DNA of 64,000 bases. It comes from Allomyces macrogynus ATCC 38327 (lineage: Eukaryota; Blastocladiomycota; Blastocladiomycetes; Blastocladiales; Blastocladiaceae). Shown here one piece after another: positions 58,291 through 64,000 of the stretch; position 1 is the first letter of the stretch; the number at the start of each line of letters is the position of its first letter. The notes under the pieces are model-generated. The model saw only the letters and a list, made by a program, of their open reading frames with translations, had not been told where the DNA came from and ran no database searches. The DNA is taken from assembly GCA_000151295.1 (NCBI GenBank), contig GG745367.1, positions 319,630 through 383,629 of the forward strand, read 5' to 3'. The position numbers and the translations under genes were made by a program.

Positions 58291-59538
58291 GGAAACGGTG
58301 ACGGACGATGGTGCGCGCGTATATGTGATGTTATGCCATTCAACGATGTAAGGTACCCAGCCAGAAGTAATTCGATGCATGCTACGTCGGATGATATGAT
58401 ATTTTGCGCGTCGTCCAATCCTGAGGCATTGCGATTCATGTGCCTTTGGTGCCACCGTCTGTGATCAAACACATCGACAAAGTGAGAGAATAGGGAATGA
58501 ATGAGTTTGGTCGTAATCATTTTCCCAAGCGAAAGTTGACCTTCTGCCATTCCTGCTCGCGATAATTAGTGTTGATTTCCGATGTTCTTGCGTGAAGGTA
58601 CGTTCATGCACGGTGGATTGATTGCTGCTCACCAGGACCTGTCTCCCAGGACCACCCGTGTCGGCTCGCGAACCATAATGCCCGGGAGCAAGCAATTAGA
58701 CCAAGGAAGGGTCTTTGCGACACTACAGTAAATGGCTCGAGCAGTTTTTGAAGGGCACACGAAACAGCTCGGCTTTGTTCAAACAAGTTGTTGTTGTTGT
58801 TGTTGTTTGTTGTTGAAGGCGGAGCTAGGCTCAACGCATGAGAGATGACTCGTCACTAAGCGAGCGATTTTTATTCCACCCGTCGCTGGGTTCAGAGAAC
58901 GAAACTATCGAGGACATATCACCCCAACTCACAACATATCTTCTGCGGTGCTCTTTTACAAGGACTAGCCTTTGGCAGGAGTGCGTTGCCACTTACTGAG
59001 CACGCATTGTGCACCATGCGTGCTGCTCAAGTGACAGGCAGTGGGGCAGTGTCGTCCATGCGTTCCAATCTATCTTTCTCAATTACCCCAGCATGTCCGT
59101 AGCTGCCACGCCGCTGTCATTTCTCAGATGTAGCGGGTGGTCATGCGCTGTCAGCAACGTCGTCGTAGGTCCTCGTCAATCCCAGTTTGACACGGCTGGG
59201 ACTCGATGGCACACGATTCGGATGGACGGGAAAGGAGATCGTGGCAGGTGGACCCGGTCCACCCCCCAGCCTCCCCCAACCGTTTGTCTTCATGCCTTGG
59301 TACAGGTGCAAGCGCAACCGTGTCTTGTTGCGTCGTCCAGCTCTCGGCGGCTCATCAAGTTTCATGCTTACGAGCTGGTTTTATGAAGGTATGCCATCAA
59401 CGGGAGACGTGTTGCGCTTGTTCGGCCTCAAGGGCGTTCTTTATGGTTAAGTATGCATTTTCCTGATCAGATGCACGCGTGCTACGATGAACTGTATTTT
59501 TGCGCACCGTCCAGTCCCCGAGTCCCACCCCTCCGTCA
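58291..59538. other. Intergenic region FB6-KAP3 (convergent)
   Basis: About 1.25 kb between two converging genes. It holds a (GTT)n microsatellite at 58788-58815. Small open frames show no resemblance to known proteins. Confidence 0.45.
58788..58815. repeat. (GTT)n microsatellite
   Basis: About nine imperfect GTT units (CAA on the other strand) in a noncoding region. Confidence 0.9.
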
Positions 59539-60292
59539 TCACGCGTACACCAACTTGACGTGCCCAAACGTATCCGCGACATGATGCGTGCTCCCATCAT
59601 GATGATCATGCACGTCCTCGCCGCCCACCTCCTCCTCCTCATGCCGCTCCCCTTTCTTGTCCTCCTTCTCGCCCCCCTCATGCCCTTCATGCGCCATCGT
59701 CGCGAGAGCGATCCACTCGGCATTATGAAAATGGAACTTATCTCTGCGAATCCGGTCGGCCCAAGCCTCCACTCCACCACCCCCACCCTCGGCCCCACCG
59801 TCCGCGGCCACCAAATCCGCCACCGCATCCAATCCCGCGTCCGCGGCCGCCCTGATCGCCGGGTGCTGGTCATACACGACATCCAGCGATGCCGGGACCA
59901 GGTCATCCAACAGGACCGCGCGACACGCCGGCAAGTGCCGGACCATGGCCGTGCACGCGAGGAGCGACTGCAGGACCATTTCGTCGTCGTCCTCGTGCGA
60001 CCGCATCACGGCCAGGACCAAGCCCGGGATTCGGTGTTGCACAAAGTGGTCGTCAATCCCCGTATCGGATGCGGCGGCACAGACGAATTGCACGGCTTCC
60101 AGGACCAGGTCGTCGCCGTTGAGCGCCGCGAGATACCTCGCGAGCGAGGGGAGGAGGGTCGGGTAGGCGTGCGCGAGCGCCGCGTAGTCGAGGTCCGGGA
60201 CACGCAGGTTGGCGAGGATGCCGAGAAGTTCGACGTGCGTGTCGGCCGCGGAGGTGGTGGTGAAGAGCGTCAGGAGGTCATCGAGATGGTCC

Positions 60293-60383
<91 letters not shown>

Positions 60384-62307
60384 CGGATCGGTTAGTGGTG
60401 GGCCGGAAATCGCATGAGTGCGAGAGCGGTACCAGGAACAACATGTGCAGCTCCGGATGCAAGCTCATGTTGCGCAGCATCTTGAGCAGCAAGTAGTCGC
60501 GCGACTTCATGAGCCGCTTGAAGAGCGCGGTCAACCCGCCGTTGTCGGCCCACAGCTCGGCATTGTGCTCGTTGACGGCCAGGTTGATGGCGAGTGCCAT
60601 GAGCTCGGGTGGCAAATGGTCTTTCGGGTAGGTCAAGACCAGGTGAAGCAGCTGTGCCCCCAGGAGGCCGAAGTGAGTGGCCGTGCGTCGTGGACAAGAC
60701 GATCAGACCGCGTACCGTCGGGAGGGCGTCATTGTAGGTAAACATGGCCTTGGACCGCTCGTCGCAGCTGATTTGGTAGAGGAGCAGAAGCAGCTCGGGC
60801 GTCACGACCTCGCCATGCAGCTTGTCGACGAGCGCCGAGACGACGCCCATGCGAATCAACTCGTTGCGCCACTCGCCGTCGTGCGAGAGATTGAGAAACA
60901 GCTTGAGCGTCGCCTCTTGCAGCTCCTACATTTTCGTGTCGCGTCGTGAGCCGCCGGAATCGCTGCTAATGAGTGTGCCGTGGAGCAAGTACCGCATTCC
61001 GCGACCCAATCAGCGGAATCAGTGCCGCGACGCGCTCCGGCGCCGCGCGCAACGCCTCCACATTTTCGCGGTACTGCGCGAGCACAATCAAAAACCGGGC
61101 CATGATCAGCATCACGTGCACGTTCTGCGTCGGCCGATCCGCGAGCCGCGCGAGCGCCGGTACGATCCCGCGCTTGACCATTTTCACTTGAAAATCCGGG
61201 TCCGTGGCCTGGTGCAGCAGGATCGAGACGACGCCGTAGAGAAGCGCGTCCTGCTTGGCGAGGACCGCAGCGACTTTGGGGTTACTGCCCGCCGGCTTGG
61301 CGCTGGTCGCGGGTTTGCGCGCCGAGGCAGGCGGTAGTGCGGTGGCGTCGGCGGTGCCGCCGCCATTGGCCGTGAGGGCGTCGAGCCGCTTGATTTCCTG
61401 GTCGAGCAGCTTCATGCACATGTCACCGACCTTGTTGGCGGTGAGCAGTGGGTGGTAGGGCGGGTACATGGCGAATTGGTGGAAAATGGCAATGATGTTG
61501 GCTGAGAGCTCGAGCGACTTGATGGTTTCCTCGCGCAGGGTTCGCGAGAGCGCCGAAAAGAGGTACTCTAACACGGCCAATAGTCGGTGTCGGTCATGGA
61601 CCTGGAGCAAGTGCGCAATAGAACGGCGCGCACCCTTTTCAGCCAGGAGCGGCAGGTTGCCGTGTTGCATGGCCAGGGCCAAGATGAGGCCCGTCGCCCG
61701 TAACTTGGCCGGCGCGTCCTCGTAGAGCAAGTCGACATACTGGTCGAGCATCTCGAGCGACGCAAACTCTTCATCATCATCGGGCACGGAATTGCTGTTC
61801 TGTTCACTGAGCCGTGAGCCAAAAAAAACCGGTCAAAGTCCAACGAGGGCAGCGCGACGTACCATTCCCCAAAGTGACCCTTCGGACCCAAGTGCGCTGT
61901 TCCGTCCGCTCGTCGAGGCTGGTGGTCGCGGCGAAGAAGAAGACAGCACGGGGCGCGACGAGGGTGCTCGGCCCGACGGGACGCGCATCGCGTGACGAGA
62001 CTGCAGCGTTGCCAGGACCTGTTCGACGAGCGGCTGCTTGGCCGGGTGGATCAGCTTGCACTTGACGATAATTTCTTGCGAAATACAGGGCAAGTTGGCC
62101 GAGGGGCCGAGCGACTTGAGCGAGATGCTGTTGGCAAGGGCCGTTCGTTGAGCGGTCAGGAGCAGGAGCGAGACAGCAGACGGGGAGGGTTGGCGCAGTT
62201 ACGTTTTCGTCGACGGGATCGGGTCGTCGGGCGGCGACACAATCAAATAGTGCACGACGAGCGCGCACTCGGTCGGGTGCGGCTCAATGGCGCCGGGGAT
62301 CAGGCGG
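59539..62307 (-). CDS. KAP3: Kinesin-associated protein 3 (KAP3), 5' end not placed
   Basis: Six exons in transcript order, 62307-62203, 62127-61863, 61799-60993, 60925-60716, 60651-60433 and 60291-59539, encode at least 785 residues in one frame; introns are 63-75 nt and one of 141 nt. KAP3 is the armadillo-repeat, non-motor subunit of heterotrimeric kinesin-2, which drives anterograde intraflagellar transport. Evidence: GAIEPHPTECALVVHYLIV, EIIVKCKLIHPAKQPLVEQV, DQYVDLLYEDAPAKLRATGL, ELSANIIAIFHQFAMYPPYH, YNDALPT/LLHLVLTYPKD, VELLGILANLRVPDLDYAAL and DDLVLEAVQF, all in family order. The C-terminal 50 residues are Glu/His/Lys-rich, unlike animal KAP3. The first coding exon is missing from my model; a frame starting MTFNEDQRNNLAAF (about 62412) ends at a GTAACA donor but in the wrong phase. 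Confidence 0.92.
60295..60382. repeat. (GA)n / (CT)n microsatellite in a KAP3 intron
   Basis: About 44 units. On the coding strand it is CT-rich and runs to CTCTCCAG, so it forms the polypyrimidine tract of the acceptor of the 141-nt intron 60432-60292. It is open in frame but is clearly intronic because removal restores family spacing (MLFL/DHLDDLLTLF). Confidence 0.93.
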
Positions 62308-62981
62308 CTAAGCGACGGGTGCGTGCGACAAACCCAGCAGGGGCAGGTCAAAATACTGTTACCATGGCCATGAAAGCGGCCAGGTTGTTTCGTTGGTCCT
62401 CGTTGAACGTCATGTTGATGCGCTACCGTTTTTGGCCGGCAGCGCCATTGGTAGGTGCCAAGTCGGGCATGGTAGGCCGCAACAAAGGATGAACTCGGGT
62501 GCCTGGTGCGGGTCGAGCAGGTCGAGCAGCGGTATGTTCCTTTGAGAATTGGGCTCGGGTCCGTTTGCGCCAGGGCGGATCGCTACGTTGGATCGCTCCA
62601 AGAAAGGGGAATTTGGCGGGCAGGGGGGGGGGGGGGGGGGAGCAGCGTCGGCAGCGATGAGAGCGGCAGCTGGTGCTGAAGCCTGAGGAGCACCTTGTCG
62701 CGGTCACGTTGGAAGCAAGGCAACTTGTGGCGTGCTCCCAAGCGCCCCTGCCCTTTCGCTCCTGCACACAGAAGGGACGTTGCGATGAAACGGTTCAAGA
62801 CGCACCAACGACGTGTCTTCCTGGCCCGACCAGCCCGACCACCACCATCTTCGTCGTCGAGAATCTGGCCGGCCACGGCCCCGGCGTTGACCACGAGCAC
62901 TCCCCACGCCCAGCCGCGCGCCCCGACTTGCCGCACTGTGCCCGCTGAGCCGCGCCCGACCGCGAGCCGCCTGCCGCAACA
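62308..62981. promoter_or_regulatory. Divergent region KAP3 / myotubularin
   Basis: Should contain the first KAP3 exon (probably before 62430) and both promoters. An 18-base poly-G run lies at 62623-62640. Long antisense frames here are not supported. Confidence 0.4.
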
Positions 62982-64000
62982 ATGGAGCACCTCAAGATTG
63001 CCAAGGTCGAGAATGTTCTGCTGATGAAGGGCCGGCGCGCCTTTCTCGGCACGCTGCACCTGACCGCGCACCAAATGATCTTCCGCTACGCCGAGTCGGA
63101 CGACGAGGTCTGGGTCTTCTACTCGACCATTCACGACATTGTGCGCCACGCGCTCAACGCGCAGATGCAAGTCACGCTCGACTTCCGCTGCCGCAACTTC
63201 CTCTTCATCCGCCTGCTCATTCAGCACGAGGCGCACGCCAACGACGTCTACGACTCGCTCACCAAGCTGATCCACTTGGGTACGGACCGACACGGATTCG
63301 TTGAGCCGGACCGAGTCCATTTCCGTGCGCTTCTTCCTGCTCACTGTGTCCGCAATTAATGCCATCGCGCAGACTCGCCCGACCTCTTCTACGCGTTCCA
63401 CTACCACCTCGCCGCCACCTTCCCCTCCAACGGATGGACCGTCTATGACCCGCGCGCCGAGCTCGCGCGGCAGGGCGTGACTGCGTCGAACCCCGACTGG
63501 CGCCTGACCGACCTGAACCTCAACTACCAGCTGTGCGGCACCTACCCGGCTGTCCTCTGCGTGCCCGCACGCATTTCCGACCTGGTCCTGCGGCACGCCG
63601 CCAAGCACCGCTCGAAAGCGCGCTTACCGGCGCTCACTTTCCGATACCGCACGGGCGCGGCGATTACGCGGTGTTCGCAGCCGCTCGTCGGGCTCAAGCA
63701 GAACCGGTCGCTGCAGGACGAGAAACTGGTTGACACGATCTTTGCGACACCCGTCAACTTGCCCGAGGAGGCGAGGAGGAGCGATGGCCACTTGATTGTC
63801 GATGCGCGACCGTCGGCCAACGCCATGGCCAATACGGCGAAAGGCGCCGGCACCGAGATCATGGAGTATTACCGCAATTGTCGCAAGGAGTTTATGGGCA
63901 TCGACAACATTCATGTGATGCGCGACAGTTTGTCGAAAATGGTCGAGGGTACGCTCGATCTCTTTGTTGAACGCTTGTTGTTTTGCTCGATCTGACTGGT
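62982..64000 (+). CDS. Myotubularin-related phosphatase, N-terminal part (runs off the window)
   Basis: Exon 1 62982-63279, intron 63280-63372 (93 nt, GTACGG..CAG), exon 2 63373-63948; then a GTACGC donor, so an intron reaches the window edge. Myotubularins dephosphorylate PI3P and PI(3,5)P2 on endosomal membranes. Residues 1-105 match a PH-GRAM domain (ENVLLMKGRRAFLGTLHLTA, HQMIFRYAESDDEVWVFYST, FRCRNFLFIRLLI). The next part is the start of the phosphatase domain (FYAFHYHL, NYQLCGTYPAVLCVPARISD, RARLPALTF-like RSKARLPALTFRYRTGAAIT, RCSQPLVGLKQNRSLQDEKL, VDARPSANAMANTAKGAGTE, GIDNIHVMRDSL). The closest group seems to be MTMR6/7/8. The catalytic Cys-x5-Arg loop lies beyond the window, so active versus dead enzyme cannot be decided. 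Confidence 0.9.

Noticed and set aside
62583..63608. 341-codon antisense frame across the myotubularin start
   Set aside because: It overlaps a clear PH-GRAM coding exon and its intron; composition is that of a shadow.

Overview
The window looks like nuclear DNA of an early-diverging, flagellated (zoosporic) fungus, with Blastocladiomycota or Chytridiomycota as the best guess. The reasons are GC-rich genes with short spliceosomal introns (about 48-141 nt, donors mostly GTACG or GTATG, CTRAC-like branch points), typical opisthokont housekeeping genes, and two proteins tied to cilia and flagella: kinesin-associated protein 3 (KAP3) and an adenylate kinase 8 (AK8)-like protein. No tRNA, rRNA, CRISPR or bacterial-type operon was seen. 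The species assignment is inference; the splice models were built by hand and all intact ones keep the reading frame.

Layout. 0-11.6 kb: a partial RAMA plus PHD-finger chromatin-type protein (-), TMEM135-like membrane protein (+), TSR3 rRNA-modification enzyme (+), ELO fatty-acid elongase (+) and AK8-like protein (-). 12.5-15.6 kb: first member (FB1) of an F-box gene family, broken by one stop codon. 16.3-32.2 kb: an unknown membrane glycoprotein (+), a decayed SMC6 gene (-) head-to-head with the meiotic helicase HFM1/MER3 (+), GatA amidotransferase (-), and a probable mitochondrial protein of unknown function (+). 32.3-35.1 kb: the inverted, diverged F-box member FB2. 35.2-40.3 kb: a DIRS-type tyrosine-recombinase retrotransposon with inverted terminal repeats and an internal complementary region. 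40.5-43.5 kb: cytosolic asparaginase with ankyrin repeats (-). 44.7-58.3 kb: four F-box members in a direct tandem array (FB3-FB6). 59.5-62.3 kb: KAP3 (-). 63-64 kb: the start of a myotubularin-family lipid phosphatase (+).

The F-box family dominates the window. There are six members of about 920-990 codons, each with an N-terminal F-box exon, one intron at the same codon, and a long conserved second exon of unknown fold. FB1 and FB3 share a tract of 1,133 bp that appears identical although they lie 32 kb apart and differ on both sides, which points to recent gene conversion. FB1 (in-frame TGA), FB2 (frameshift) and FB4 (splice donor GT changed to AT) each carry one apparent lesion, so the cluster shows birth, death and homogenisation. 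The genes are mostly separately transcribed. Shared promoters are suggested for RAMA-PHD/TMEM135, SMC6/HFM1, GatA/30.2-kb gene and KAP3/myotubularin.
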